Positions 53,262 through 61,433 of a stretch of DNA of 64,000 nt are shown in pieces. How positions within the stretch are numbered: position 1 is the first letter of the stretch; every line of letters begins with the position of its first letter. Where the stretch lies: positions 1,178,001-1,242,000 of the forward strand of contig OZ242017.1 in assembly GCA_965204835.1 (NCBI GenBank), in the 5' to 3' direction. The DNA is from VXMT01 sp965204835 (GTDB lineage Bacteria > Chloroflexota > Dehalococcoidia > UBA2979). Made by a program: the position numbers and the translations under genes. The notes beneath the pieces were generated by a model. The model made no database searches and was not told the origin of the DNA. It saw nothing but the letters and a program-made list of their open reading frames with translations.

Positions 53262-54281
53262 CTACGCCTCGGGCTCCTCGTCCGAGCCGAGGCGGCGCGT
53301 ATCCAGGACCTCGCGCGGCCGCAGGTTGAGGGTGAACATCGCGATCACGCCGGTGACGGTGATCCACGCCAGCAGCAGGAGGTGGATGCCCACCGCGAAG
53401 CTGCTCCCGTCCACGCGGTCGCCGCCCAGCAGCACGAACGCCTCGGTCACCGCGACCTCGAACGGGCCGATGTCCCACGGCGTGATCGGCAGCGAGACCA
53501 CGACGTTCGCCGCGATCATCAACACGATCGCCTCGCCGAGGCCGAGCTCGAGGCCCAGCGCCTTCGCCATCATCCAGTAGACGCCCACCTCCGCGACCCA
53601 GGCCGTCACCGAGATGATCAGTGAGACGATCGTGTGTCGGATCTCGCGCAGCGACGCCATGCCCTCCTGCAACTGCTCCAGCAGCTTCGCGGCTCGCTCG
53701 CGCCTGGAGTCCGGCACCACCACGAGCAGCCTCGACCGCGCCGGGTCGGCGGGGAGCTCCCAGCGTGCGAGCAGCACGAGCACCACGAAGGCGAGCGCGA
53801 CGATGGTGGCGAAGATGCTGAGGCCCGGCAGCTCCCGCACGCCCTCGCCGAGCACGAACCCCGCCACGGCCACCAGCACCAGGAACGCCAGCCCGTCGAA
53901 GAGCGACTCGACGAACAGCACGTTGCTGGCCAGCGCGGCGCGCGGCAACTTCAGCAGCCGGCTCGGCAGCTCGATGCGCACGAGGTCGCCCGCCCGCAGC
54001 GGGACCAGCGCGTTCACGAGGTTGGAGAGCATGAAGATGCTCACGAGGGGGCGCAGCGGCACGTCGGGCCGTCCCAGGAGCACGCGCCAGCGGTAGGCGT
54101 GGATCCCCTTGGAGACCGTGAACAGCACCATGCCGCCCAGCGCCCAGGCCGGCTCGACGTTGTCGAGGCGCCGCAGCGCCTCGACGACGTCCACGCGCCA
54201 CACCAGCACGGTGAGCGAGATCGCGACGGCGACTGCCTGGATGGCCAGCAGGCGAGGGTTGCGGCGCAGGAAGCTCACCAT
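53262..54281 (-). CDS. UPF0104 (lysylphosphatidylglycerol-synthase TM region-like) membrane protein
   Basis: A 339-residue protein with about eight hydrophobic helices. SKGIHAYRWRVLLGR, LSNLVNALVPLRAGDLVRIEL and VSLPITPWDIGPFEVAVTEAFVLLGG are hallmarks of the UPF0104/AglD2-MprF-TM family, implicated in lipid flipping or glycolipid transfer. I prefer ATG 54281, which starts MVSFLRRN just before the first helix. An in-frame ATG at 54371 would add 30 mostly basic residues, and neither has a good ribosome site. It is convergent with the Aap operon. Confidence 0.82.
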   Translation of the reverse strand: MVSFLRRNPRLLAIQAVAVAISLTVLVWRVDVVEALRRLDNVEPAWALGGMVLFTVSKGIHAYRWRVLLGRPDVPLRPLVSIFMLSNLVNALVPLRAGDLVRIELPSRLLKLPRAALASNVLFVESLFDGLAFLVLVAVAGFVLGEGVRELPGLSIFATIVALAFVVLVLLARWELPADPARSRLLVVVPDSRRERAAKLLEQLQEGMASLREIRHTIVSLIISVTAWVAEVGVYWMMAKALGLELGLGEAIVLMIAANVVVSLPITPWDIGPFEVAVTEAFVLLGGDRVDGSSFAVGIHLLLLAWITVTGVIAMFTLNLRPREVLDTRRLGSDEEPEA

Positions 54282-54471
54282 CGTCGGGCCCGCCCAGCGG
54301 CTCGCGAGGCGGCGCCCCGTCGGACGCCGGCCGCCACAGGGCCGCCGGCGCCATCCCCGCCTCGCCTGCATCGTGCGTCAGCGCGGCCGTCCGCGCGAGT
54401 CCGGCGGGGGCGGTGGGGGCCGAACTGCGCGCATAACTCGCGCTGCCGATCGCTGACAGCGCGCGCCACCG

Positions 54472-55296
54472 GTGCTAGCGTGCGGAGACCTCGCACCCTG
54501 CGATCGGGGAAGTACGCTGAGTTCGCACGCCCGCCCCAGTTTCTGGACCGTCGAGGGACGCCCCGTCCCCGCGGTCGACGCCGCCGAGATGCGGGAAGTC
54601 GACCGCGTCGCCGTCGACGAGACGGGCCCGTCGCTGCTGCAGATGATGGAGCGCGCGGGCCTCGAGACGGCGCAGACGGCGCTCGACATGCTGGGCGAGG
54701 ACTGGGCGGGCCGCCGCGTCATCGTGCTCGCCGGCAGTGGCGGCAACGGTGGCGGCGGGCTCAGCGCCGCGCGCCACCTCGCGATCCGCGGCGTGAGCGT
54801 GCTCGCCGTCCTCACGCGCCCCGCCGCCACTGTCGACGGGGCGGTCGGCGCGCAGCTGCGCACGCTGCAGGAGGCGCCCGCGCGCGTCATCCCGTGGTCG
54901 GACGCCTTCGACACCAGCGAGGCGGACCTCGTGATCGACGCGGTCATCGGCTACGGCCTGGGTGGGGCGCCGCGCGGCCCGGAGATGGCGCTCATCCGCG
55001 CCGCGCAGGCCTCCCTCGCCCCCACGCTCTCGCTCGACGTGCCTTCCGGCGTCGACGCCGATACGGGGGCGGCGGCGGGCGTGGCGGTACACCCGCACCG
55101 CACGCTGACCCTCGCACTGCCGAAGCGCGGGCTCAGGCGCGCGAACGCGGGCGAGCTGTGGCTCGCGGACCTCGGCATCCCGCCGGGCGTGTACGCGCGT
55201 GCGGGACTCGCGTTCCGCTCGCCGTTCGGGCGGCACTCGCGGATGGAGCTGCGCTACCCGGACGAGGCGCCCGATGGCGTCGAGGGCGGATCTTGA
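54472..55296 (+). CDS. nnrE: NAD(P)HX epimerase domain protein (YjeF N-terminal type)
   Basis: A 274-residue protein with the YjeF_N Rossmann-like domain. VDAAEMREVDRVAVDETGPSLLQMMERAG is the opening helix, VLAGSGGNGGGGLSAARHL the nucleotide loop, LVIDAVIGYGLGG a core strand, and LSLDVPSGVDADTG the C-terminal motif. It lacks the NnrD dehydratase domain, so it would only epimerise damaged NAD(P)H hydrate. The loop usually reads GNNGGDG; here the Asp is Gly, so activity may differ. The start GTG 54472 lacks a clear ribosome site. Confidence 0.8.
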   Translation: MLACGDLAPCDRGSTLSSHARPSFWTVEGRPVPAVDAAEMREVDRVAVDETGPSLLQMMERAGLETAQTALDMLGEDWAGRRVIVLAGSGGNGGGGLSAARHLAIRGVSVLAVLTRPAATVDGAVGAQLRTLQEAPARVIPWSDAFDTSEADLVIDAVIGYGLGGAPRGPEMALIRAAQASLAPTLSLDVPSGVDADTGAAAGVAVHPHRTLTLALPKRGLRRANAGELWLADLGIPPGVYARAGLAFRSPFGRHSRMELRYPDEAPDGVEGGS

Positions 55297-55336
55297 GCGT
55301 GCGCGAGGTGCTCTGATACGGTGAGTGCCCTGCGGT

Positions 55337-55413
55337 GGCGCATTCGTCTAGTGGCCCAGGACATCGCCCTCTCAAGGCGAAGATCGCGGGTTCGAATCCC
55401 GCATGCGCCACCA
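55337..55413 (+). tRNA. tRNA-Glu(CTC)
   Basis: A 77-nt cloverleaf. The acceptor is GGCGCAT paired with ATGCGCC, the anticodon loop CTCTCAA gives anticodon CTC, and the T-arm has GGTTCGAATCC. CCA is encoded. It is the second tRNA-Glu isoacceptor in the window. Confidence 0.95.
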
Positions 55414-55484
55414 ACTCACCTCCCGGTTCGGCCCCTCGCCTCGGCGCGTTTTGAGCTGCCGGCACGAATCACCACACGCTCCCT

Positions 55485-55964
55485 TCAGCCACTGCAAGAG
55501 CCCGAGGCCAGCCGTAGCGACTCGATGATCATCTGGAACAGGTAATCGGTGCGGAAGGTCGGATCGCGGGAGTGCTTGCGCAGGACCTGGCAGGTATTCA
55601 CATCGACGTGGAGGGACCAGCCTTCCGGCGTCGCCAGCACCACCCAGTCCCGCCGGGCTGCAAACCAGGTGCCCACGTACGAGACCTCAGCGTTGTGCGG
55701 GATGTCGAAGGTCAGCCGGTCCCAACGGTACGTGCCGGCAGGCAGCCCGACCGGCGGGTACTCGTAGGTGAGCACAACGACCTTCCCGGTCCTGCTGTAC
55801 GGGATCAGCGGCGGCGGTGGCTCGGGCGTGGGCGTCTCGTAGACGGAGACGTTGTCGGCAGGAGCGGGCTCGCTGAAGTGGCTGAACAGGGCGACCATCG
55901 CGAACACGGCACCGGAGAGAGCGGCGCCGCCGAGGATGATCGACCATACCTGTCCCTGGCTCAT
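55485..55964 (-). CDS. Hypothetical single-pass membrane protein
   Basis: A 159-residue protein I do not recognise. One N-terminal helix (VWSIILGGAALSGAVFAMVAL) is followed by an acidic Pro/Thr/Glu linker (TPTPEPPPPLIPYS), then a compact ~95-residue exported domain with strands VVVLTYEYP, TFDIPHNAEVSYVGTWFA and WVVLATPEGWSLHVDV. It ends with two cysteines (NTCQV and SGSCSG). I chose ATG 55964 just before the helix; longer starts are possible. It is a candidate surface or regulatory protein. G+C is slightly below that of neighbours. Confidence 0.6.
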   Translation of the reverse strand: MSQGQVWSIILGGAALSGAVFAMVALFSHFSEPAPADNVSVYETPTPEPPPPLIPYSRTGKVVVLTYEYPPVGLPAGTYRWDRLTFDIPHNAEVSYVGTWFAARRDWVVLATPEGWSLHVDVNTCQVLRKHSRDPTFRTDYLFQMIIESLRLASGSCSG

Positions 55965-56123
55965 CACGGCACCCGCCAGCAGTCGACCGGGCTGCAAACC
56001 TAGCACGATCCTCAACACTCCATTAAGGCGAGGGAGGCGTGCGCAGAGACGCATCCATCTGCCGCCTTCACCGAGCCACACATCGACCTTGCCTCGCAGC
56101 CCCGCGCCGTCAACACTCTGGCC

Positions 56124-56864
56124 ATGGTCGAGGTGCGCGTAGTCTCATCCCTCGTGGCGTCGGAACGGCCGCCGATTGTGCTCGTGCACGGCGCGGCGAA
56201 CTCATCGGGCGTCTGGCGTTCGTGGCAGCAGGCGCTCGCCGAGCGTGGCTGGAGCACCCACGCCGTCGACCTGCGCGGCCACGGCCACAGCGAGGGCTCG
56301 GTCGACGGCGCGACGATGGCCGACTACGCGGACGACGTGACCTCGGTCGTCGAAGGGCTCCCCGAGGCGCCGGTCGTCGCCGGATGGAGCATGGGCGGGC
56401 TCGTCGCCATGATGGTCGCTGCTCGCGGTGGTGCGAGGGCGTGCGTCGGGCTGGCGCCGAGCACGCCGGCGTCGACGCGGGACGCGAGCGTGCGAATCCG
56501 CCCAGGCGTGTTCGACGCCGCGGAGTACGGAATCACGAGCCGCGATCCCGCCGAGCAGCCGACCATGCCGGACCTGGACATCGAGGAGCGTCGCGTCGCC
56601 ATCGAGTCGCTGTCGCCGGAGTCGAGGACGGCGCGTGACGACCGCAAGGCGGGGATCGTGATCGCGTCGCTGCCGTGTCCGCTCCTCGTGGTGACCGGGA
56701 GCGAGGACCGGGACTGGCCGCGGTCGGCGTACGCCGGCATGCATCTCCCGGCCGAGCATATCGAGGCGCCCGGCGCGTCGCACTGGGGGCTCGTGCTCAA
56801 CCGCCGCGTCCTGCCGGACCTAGCCACGCAGGTGACCGGGTGGCTCGACGCGAACGTGACGTAA
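56124..56864 (+). CDS. Alpha/beta-fold hydrolase
   Basis: A 246-residue alpha/beta hydrolase. PIVLVHGAANSSGVWRSW is the oxyanion strand, GWSMGG is the nucleophile elbow (Ser), DLRGHGHS precedes it, LLVVTGSEDRDWP carries the acid, and GASHWGLV the catalytic His. The layout fits small esterases or cofactor-free haloperoxidase-like enzymes. The substrate is unknown. No Shine-Dalgarno is visible before ATG 56124, but AACACT lies 6 nt upstream and weakly resembles the leaderless -10 pattern. Confidence 0.87.
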   Translation: MVEVRVVSSLVASERPPIVLVHGAANSSGVWRSWQQALAERGWSTHAVDLRGHGHSEGSVDGATMADYADDVTSVVEGLPEAPVVAGWSMGGLVAMMVAARGGARACVGLAPSTPASTRDASVRIRPGVFDAAEYGITSRDPAEQPTMPDLDIEERRVAIESLSPESRTARDDRKAGIVIASLPCPLLVVTGSEDRDWPRSAYAGMHLPAEHIEAPGASHWGLVLNRRVLPDLATQVTGWLDANVT

Positions 56865-56897
56865 CGAGGACTCGGCCGTGACCGGGCGGACGCCAAA

Positions 56898-56923
56898 CGG
56901 CCGCGCTCCGAAGAGCGCGGCCG
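56898..56923. terminator. Bidirectional terminator hairpin
   Basis: A perfect 11-bp GC stem (56898-56908 with 56913-56923) and CGAA tetraloop between the hydrolase and the convergent acyl-CoA dehydrogenase. Confidence 0.7.
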
Positions 56924-56948
56924 CTGGTCTGTCGCCGTACGGAAGCGG

Positions 56949-58163
56949 CTAGCCGCGAGGCAGGCCGAGGCCGCGGGTGGCGATGATGTTGCGCTGGATC
57001 TCCGAGCTGCCGCCGGCGATCGTCGCCGGAATGGTCAGCACGTAGCGGTGCGTGAACTGCGCGCGCGCCGGAGCCCGCGGGTCGTCCTCGTCCCAGATGT
57101 TCGCGTACAGCCCGAACAGGCGCGTGCCCGCGCGCTGCGTGCGCTGGTTCACCTCGGAGATGAACATCTTCGCCGTGGACGCCTCGTAGTTCGGCAGCAC
57201 GCCCGCGTTCTGCATCGAGATGATGCGGAACGAGAAGTTGAAGCCGACCTCGCACTCGATGAAGCAGTCCGTGATGAAGTTGCGGACCGCCGTCGTGACC
57301 CGAGCCGAGTCCTTGCCGGAGTTCGCCTCGTCGATCAGCCGCTGGATGTTGCGCTGGAGCGCCACCGCGCCGCTGATGTTCGAGCGCTCGTAGTCGAGCA
57401 GCGTCATGCCGACGTACCAGCCGCGGTCGACCTCGCCCAGGACGTTGGTGGCCGGCACGCGGACGTCCTCGAAGAACGTCTCGTTGAAGCCGTGCTTCCA
57501 CGCCGCGTTGATGAGCGGGCGGATGTTCAGCCCCGGCGTGTGGATGTCGTCGATGAGCATGAACGAGATGCCGCGGTGCTTCGGGGCATCCGGGTTCGTG
57601 CGCACCAGCGCGAAGAGCGAGTCGGCGTGGTGGGCGCCGGAGGTCCAGATCTTCTGCCCGTTGATGACGTACTCGTCACCGTCGAGCATCGCGCGCGTCT
57701 GCAGCGAGCCGAGGTCCGACCCCGCGCCGGGCTCGGAGTAGCCCTGCGCCCAGACGATCTCACCGGAGAGGATGCCGGAGAGGTACTTCTGCTTCTGGTC
57801 GTCGCGGCCGTGGACGATGATCGTCGGGCCGAGCAAGGAGACGCCGCCGCCGCCGACGCTCGGCGCGCCCGCCTCGGCCATCTCCATGTTGTAGATGAAC
57901 TGCTCCATCGGCGTGAGCCCGGCGCCGCCGTACTCCTCCGGCCAGTGGGGAGCGAACCAGCCCTCGGCGGACATGGACTCGCCCCACGCCACCGCGGCGG
58001 AGCGCTGCTCCTCGTCGTCCGAGTTGCGGTCGCCGATCCAGCTCTGGGGGTCCTCGAGGCCCTTCGCGAGCAGGTCCTTGTAGTAGGCGGGCAGCTTCGC
58101 CTCGATCACGTCCTTGACGCGCTGGCGGAATTCCGCCTGCTCTGGAGTGTCGGACCAGTCCAT
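56949..58163 (-). CDS. Acyl-CoA dehydrogenase
   Basis: A 404-residue FAD-dependent acyl-CoA dehydrogenase. WAQGYSEPGAGSDLGSLQTRA is the FAD/substrate signature, QKIWTSGAHHADSLFALVRT follows, and the C-terminal block IPATIAGGSSEIQRNIIATRGLGLPR is typical. It oxidises a saturated acyl-CoA to 2-enoyl-CoA and passes electrons to ETF. The sequence resembles FadE-type enzymes of Actinobacteria that act on unusual or cholesterol-type acyl chains; specificity is unproven. I place the start at ATG 58163, which has AGGGAG upstream. Confidence 0.92.
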   Translation of the reverse strand: MDWSDTPEQAEFRQRVKDVIEAKLPAYYKDLLAKGLEDPQSWIGDRNSDDEEQRSAAVAWGESMSAEGWFAPHWPEEYGGAGLTPMEQFIYNMEMAEAGAPSVGGGGVSLLGPTIIVHGRDDQKQKYLSGILSGEIVWAQGYSEPGAGSDLGSLQTRAMLDGDEYVINGQKIWTSGAHHADSLFALVRTNPDAPKHRGISFMLIDDIHTPGLNIRPLINAAWKHGFNETFFEDVRVPATNVLGEVDRGWYVGMTLLDYERSNISGAVALQRNIQRLIDEANSGKDSARVTTAVRNFITDCFIECEVGFNFSFRIISMQNAGVLPNYEASTAKMFISEVNQRTQRAGTRLFGLYANIWDEDDPRAPARAQFTHRYVLTIPATIAGGSSEIQRNIIATRGLGLPRG

Positions 58164-58345
58164 GTGGTCTCCCTTCGTTCGTTCCAGCCGTCGCGCCGTC
58201 ACGCCGGCGGTGTGACGGCGCGTGCCTCGGCGCTCGCATCATAGCGCCCGCCGACGCTGCCTGCCGACCGCGGCCCCAGGGCGGTGCCTTCCGGCTCCTT
58301 GCGTGATGGTGGCCGCGTTATCACGCTCACAGTGGCGCGCTGGGC

Positions 58346-58357
58346 TACACTCGACAC
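58346..58357 (+). promoter_or_regulatory. Leaderless -10 element (TACACT)
   Basis: TACACT at 58346-58351, a 6-nt gap, then ATG 58358. Confidence 0.5.
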
Positions 58358-58552
58358 ATGGATCAGCAGACGGCCGATGCGTACCGCGAGGCGTACGAGG
58401 CGTGGCGGAAGCAGCTCGACCAGGTCCACGCCTTCATGCTCGATGGTGAGGCGCTCCACCCGACGAAGATCAAGGGCCTCCTCAACCGCGAGGCCTCGGC
58501 CAAGGAGCGCTACGACGAGGCCCGCCGGGCGCTGCTCGGCATTGGCGACTGA
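58358..58552 (+). CDS. Small conserved-looking helical protein
   Basis: A 64-residue, highly charged protein (DAYREAYEAWRKQLDQVHAFMLDGE, then KIKGLLNREASAKERYDEARRALLGI) with two predicted amphipathic helices. No family is recognised. TACACT lies 6 nt upstream of the ATG and there is no Shine-Dalgarno. The stop is 15 bp from the CcdA-like gene, so the two may form an operon. Confidence 0.65.
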   Translation: MDQQTADAYREAYEAWRKQLDQVHAFMLDGEALHPTKIKGLLNREASAKERYDEARRALLGIGD

Positions 58553-58567
58553 GCGGGGGATAGCGCG

Positions 58568-59362
58568 ATGACGGCATCGACCTCCACGGCGGCGATGAGC
58601 ACGCCGTGGTACCGCAGCGGATACCCGCGATCACTCACCATCGGGGCGGCGTTCTCGGTGGCGTGGTCTCCGTGCATCGGCCCCATCCTCGGGGTGGTGC
58701 TGACGCTGGCCGCGACGTCCGGGACGGCGGCGCAGGGCGCGCTGCTGCTCATCTTCTACGCGCTCGGCCTCGGGGTGTGGTTCATGGCGTTCGGCGCCGC
58801 CTTCGGGTGGCTGACGCCGCAGCTGCGCAAGATCCAGCCGTACATGCCCGCCATGATGGTGGGGGCAGGTGCGCTCTTCATCGTCGTCGGCGGGCTGATG
58901 TTCCTCGGCGAGTTCTCGCAGCTCAACGCGCGCTTCCAGAGCTTCGGCTTCCTCTTCGACCAGACCGCGACCGCCGAGGAGAACCTCTCGGGGAGCACGG
59001 ACGGCTTCCTCGGGCCGGTCATCGCCTTCTTCGGCGGGATCGTCTCCTTCCTCTCCCCGTGCGTGCTGCCGCTGGTCCCCGTCTACCTCGCGAACCTCGC
59101 GGGCGAGGCGATGCGAGGCACGGGCGACGCGCGGGCCGACCGGCGGCGCGTGTTCCTGCACTCCGTCGTGTTCGTCGTCGGGTTCACGTTGGTGTTCGCC
59201 TTCGTGGGCGCGTCTGCCGGGTTCCTGGGGAACCTCGTGCAGGAGCAGCTCGACACCATCACCCGCATCGGCGGGGTACTGCTCGTGGTGTTCGGGATGC
59301 AGATGAGCGGGCTCATCCACATCCCGTACCTGGAGCGCACGTACCAGTTGCCGGCGAGTTAG
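58568..59362 (+). CDS. CcdA/DsbD-type thiol-reducing membrane protein with permuted halves
   Basis: A 264-residue, six-to-seven-helix protein of the CcdA/DsbD-TM superfamily. The blocks are in swapped order. The SPCIGPILG helix (C36), TAAQGALLLIFYALGLGV and its partner, normally the C-terminal half, come first. The SFLSPCVLPLVPVYL helix (C165), VFVVGFTLVFAFVGASAGFLG and GGVLLVVFGMQMSGL, normally the N-terminal half, come second. The two Cys are the expected electron-relay pair that moves reducing power to extracytoplasmic thioredoxins. A circular permutation is likely. No thioredoxin gene is adjacent. Confidence 0.85.
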   Translation: MTASTSTAAMSTPWYRSGYPRSLTIGAAFSVAWSPCIGPILGVVLTLAATSGTAAQGALLLIFYALGLGVWFMAFGAAFGWLTPQLRKIQPYMPAMMVGAGALFIVVGGLMFLGEFSQLNARFQSFGFLFDQTATAEENLSGSTDGFLGPVIAFFGGIVSFLSPCVLPLVPVYLANLAGEAMRGTGDARADRRRVFLHSVVFVVGFTLVFAFVGASAGFLGNLVQEQLDTITRIGGVLLVVFGMQMSGLIHIPYLERTYQLPAS

Positions 59363-59436
59363 TCGCGGGGACGCACCGAGGGCGCCTTGTGGACGGATCA
59401 AGGCTCCCCCGTGTCGCACCCTCCGGGTGCGCCTGC

Positions 59437-59449
59437 TAGGATCGACGCG
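59437..59449 (+). promoter_or_regulatory. Leaderless -10 element (TAGGAT)
   Basis: TAGGAT at 59437-59442, a 7-nt gap, then ATG 59450. Confidence 0.5.
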
Positions 59450-59899
59450 ATGGCCACGGAGTACGGCGGACTCGACATCGACGAGATGGGCCGCGTCATC
59501 GACGAGGCCGGGGTGCTCGTCATCCGCTTCCACGTGATCTCCCAGCGGCTGCTGGTGGACGCGCGGATCACGGACGACGACCCACCCCTGATCCAGCTCG
59601 TCCCCCCGGTCTCCTCGGCCGAGGAGCGCTACCGCCACCTCAAGCAACTCCGCCCCTCGATGCCGCTGCCCGAGCAGATCACCGTGCTGAGCTGGCCTCG
59701 GTACGTCGAGGTCATGCGCGACGCCGGGCTGTGGCGGCGGCTGGAGGAGCGCCTCATCGGCCTCGGCGGCGAGCCCCTCGCCGACCGCTGCCGCGAGGTG
59801 TTCGAGGAGGTCCGCTCGGCCGAGCGCGCCGAGGTCGTCGCCGCCATCCTCGGCGGCGAGGGCTATGAGTCGCTCTGGGAGCGCTCCGCGGCCCGCTGA
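59450..59899 (+). CDS. Hypothetical soluble protein
   Basis: A 149-residue protein without a recognised family. It has mixed strands in the first half (VLVIRFHVISQRLLVDARI, PPLIQLVPPVSS) and helices in the second (WRRLEERLIGLGGEPLADRCREVFEEVRSAERAEVVAAIL). No signal peptide or membrane helix is present. ATG 59450 is supported by TAGGAT 7 nt upstream; a longer start at GTG 59387 is less likely. Function unknown. Confidence 0.7.
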   Translation: MATEYGGLDIDEMGRVIDEAGVLVIRFHVISQRLLVDARITDDDPPLIQLVPPVSSAEERYRHLKQLRPSMPLPEQITVLSWPRYVEVMRDAGLWRRLEERLIGLGGEPLADRCREVFEEVRSAERAEVVAAILGGEGYESLWERSAAR

Positions 59900-59943
59900 C
59901 TGTCTCGTCTCCCACTGCGCGCGATCACAACACCGGGCTTTGC

Positions 59944-59956
59944 TAGCCTCGACGAC
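59944..59956 (+). promoter_or_regulatory. Leaderless -10 element (TAGCCT)
   Basis: TAGCCT at 59944-59949, a 7-nt gap, then GTG 59957. Confidence 0.5.
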
Positions 59957-60751
59957 GTGCTGACCATCGCCCGTTCCGCATGGCCGAAGCGCCTCGTGAC
60001 CCCCTCGCACGTGCGTGGGGGCGTTGTTGTGGGCGCGCTCGTGGTGCTCGCGGCGCTGCTCGCCGCGTGCGCCAGCAGCACGCGCGTGGCCGAGACCGAC
60101 AGCGTCATCAGCCGCGTCGCCTTCATCGACGGCGAGGCCTACGAGTACCGGCTCATCGACCTCGACGGTGAGGTCGTCGGCACCGGGACGTTCACGACCA
60201 GCCGTGCCGACGGCACGTGGGTGCTCACGCAGACGTACGAGGACGCCGGCGGGGTTGTCGTCGACGAGTCGATCGTCGTCGTGGACGCGGAGACGCTGCA
60301 GCCACGCTCGACCGAGCGCGTCATCACGCGCGACGGCGAGGTCGAGGTGGTGACGGCGGCCTACGAGGCCGCCGGAGACGGCCGCACCGTGCGCGCGACG
60401 CACCTCGAGGGCGACGACGACCGCACCCGCACCATCGAAATCAACGAGCACGACTACGAGGACCAGTCGTCGCTGTGGCTGTGGCGCACGCTCGCGCTCG
60501 GCGAGGGCCTCGACCTTCGCTACACCACGGTCGACCCGCGGGAGGGCGGGCGTGTGACGGCGAACGTGGTGCAGGTCGACCGTCAGGAGCTGGAGACGCC
60601 GTTCGGGCTCACGTACGACACGTGGGTGCTCCAGATCCGCACGGGCCGCGAGACGGTCAACGTCTGGATCCACGTCGAGCCGCCACACCAGGTCGTGCGC
60701 TTCGACAACGGGCGGCTGTTCTTCGAGCTCGAGCGGGACGGCGTCCGCTAG
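59957..60751 (+). CDS. Predicted lipoprotein, DUF3108-like beta protein
   Basis: A 264-residue exported protein. The basic N-terminus and hydrophobic helix end at the lipobox LAAC, so SPase II should process it. The mature part is almost all beta strands (YEYRLIDLDGEVVGTGTFTTSRADGTWVLTQTYE, RRDGEVEVVTAAYEA-like, YDTWVLQIRTGRETVNVWIHVEPPHQVVRF) and vaguely resembles DUF3108. It could bind a lipid or polymer. It has no Shine-Dalgarno; TAGCCT lies 7 nt before GTG 59957. Confidence 0.75.
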   Translation: MLTIARSAWPKRLVTPSHVRGGVVVGALVVLAALLAACASSTRVAETDSVISRVAFIDGEAYEYRLIDLDGEVVGTGTFTTSRADGTWVLTQTYEDAGGVVVDESIVVVDAETLQPRSTERVITRDGEVEVVTAAYEAAGDGRTVRATHLEGDDDRTRTIEINEHDYEDQSSLWLWRTLALGEGLDLRYTTVDPREGGRVTANVVQVDRQELETPFGLTYDTWVLQIRTGRETVNVWIHVEPPHQVVRFDNGRLFFELERDGVR

Positions 60752-60758
60752 CTCGGCG

Positions 60759-61400
60759 CTACCAAAGTGCCTCGATGTCGCTCCACTCGAGGACGTTCTC
60801 GCGCCGCAGTCCGTAGTGCTCGATCATGAACTGAACTTGGCGTTGGTTTCCCAAATTCGCAGTGCTGTCTCCGACGACGAACGGCACGATCTCCTTCTCC
60901 GCGCCAAGAAGGTCGAGGAGCATGCGTGCGGTGACGTACTGGCGGATCAACTGATGGGTCAGCACGTCGCGGCTGCTCGAGTGGAACGACATCTCGTGCT
61001 TGGCCTCGCCGATGAAGAGATGCGTTGGGGACTCCAGGACGATGTCGATCTCGGTATTGCGCAGATTGCTGGCCAGCCGGGACCGGTTCGCTGACGTGTA
61101 GTTCTCGCGCGTAAGGGTCCGGAATCCTCCAAACCTCTCAACTCGTGAACGCAGGTCTCGAAAAAGACGGTCGTAGCGCTCGGCAAAGTCGACGTCGCTC
61201 GGCTTCGTACCTCGAAGCGAATGCATGTAGTCGCGGATACCGCGCCAGAACAGTTCGAGGCGAACATCACCGCGCTCGAGCGCGGCCTCTCCGCCGAGGA
61301 GCCGTCTCGCCAGCCTCACGCTCGCGCCTCCCAGGAGCGGCGCGAAGGCCGAGGCGGTCTTCCAGTTCTCGGTCCGGTTCGTGATTCCCAGGATCGCCAT
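60759..61400 (-). CDS. Putative PD-(D/E)XK nuclease-like protein, lower-GC gene
   Basis: A 213-residue protein without a confident family. A PD-(D/E)XK-type core is suggested by EIDIVLESPTHLFIGEAKHEM: an Asp, then a strand ending E-A-K. The N-terminal half is helical and basic (RLARRLLGGEAALERGDVRLELFWRG). Lower G+C and different codon use set it apart from its neighbours, which suggests acquisition. ATG 61400 has GGGAGGG upstream. It could be a restriction or DNA-repair-like nuclease, but no partner methylase or helicase is adjacent. Confidence 0.6.
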   Translation of the reverse strand: MAILGITNRTENWKTASAFAPLLGGASVRLARRLLGGEAALERGDVRLELFWRGIRDYMHSLRGTKPSDVDFAERYDRLFRDLRSRVERFGGFRTLTRENYTSANRSRLASNLRNTEIDIVLESPTHLFIGEAKHEMSFHSSSRDVLTHQLIRQYVTARMLLDLLGAEKEIVPFVVGDSTANLGNQRQVQFMIEHYGLRRENVLEWSDIEALW

Positions 61401-61433
61401 GGTGCCCTCCCGCCCTGTCGCACAGGTGGGAGG

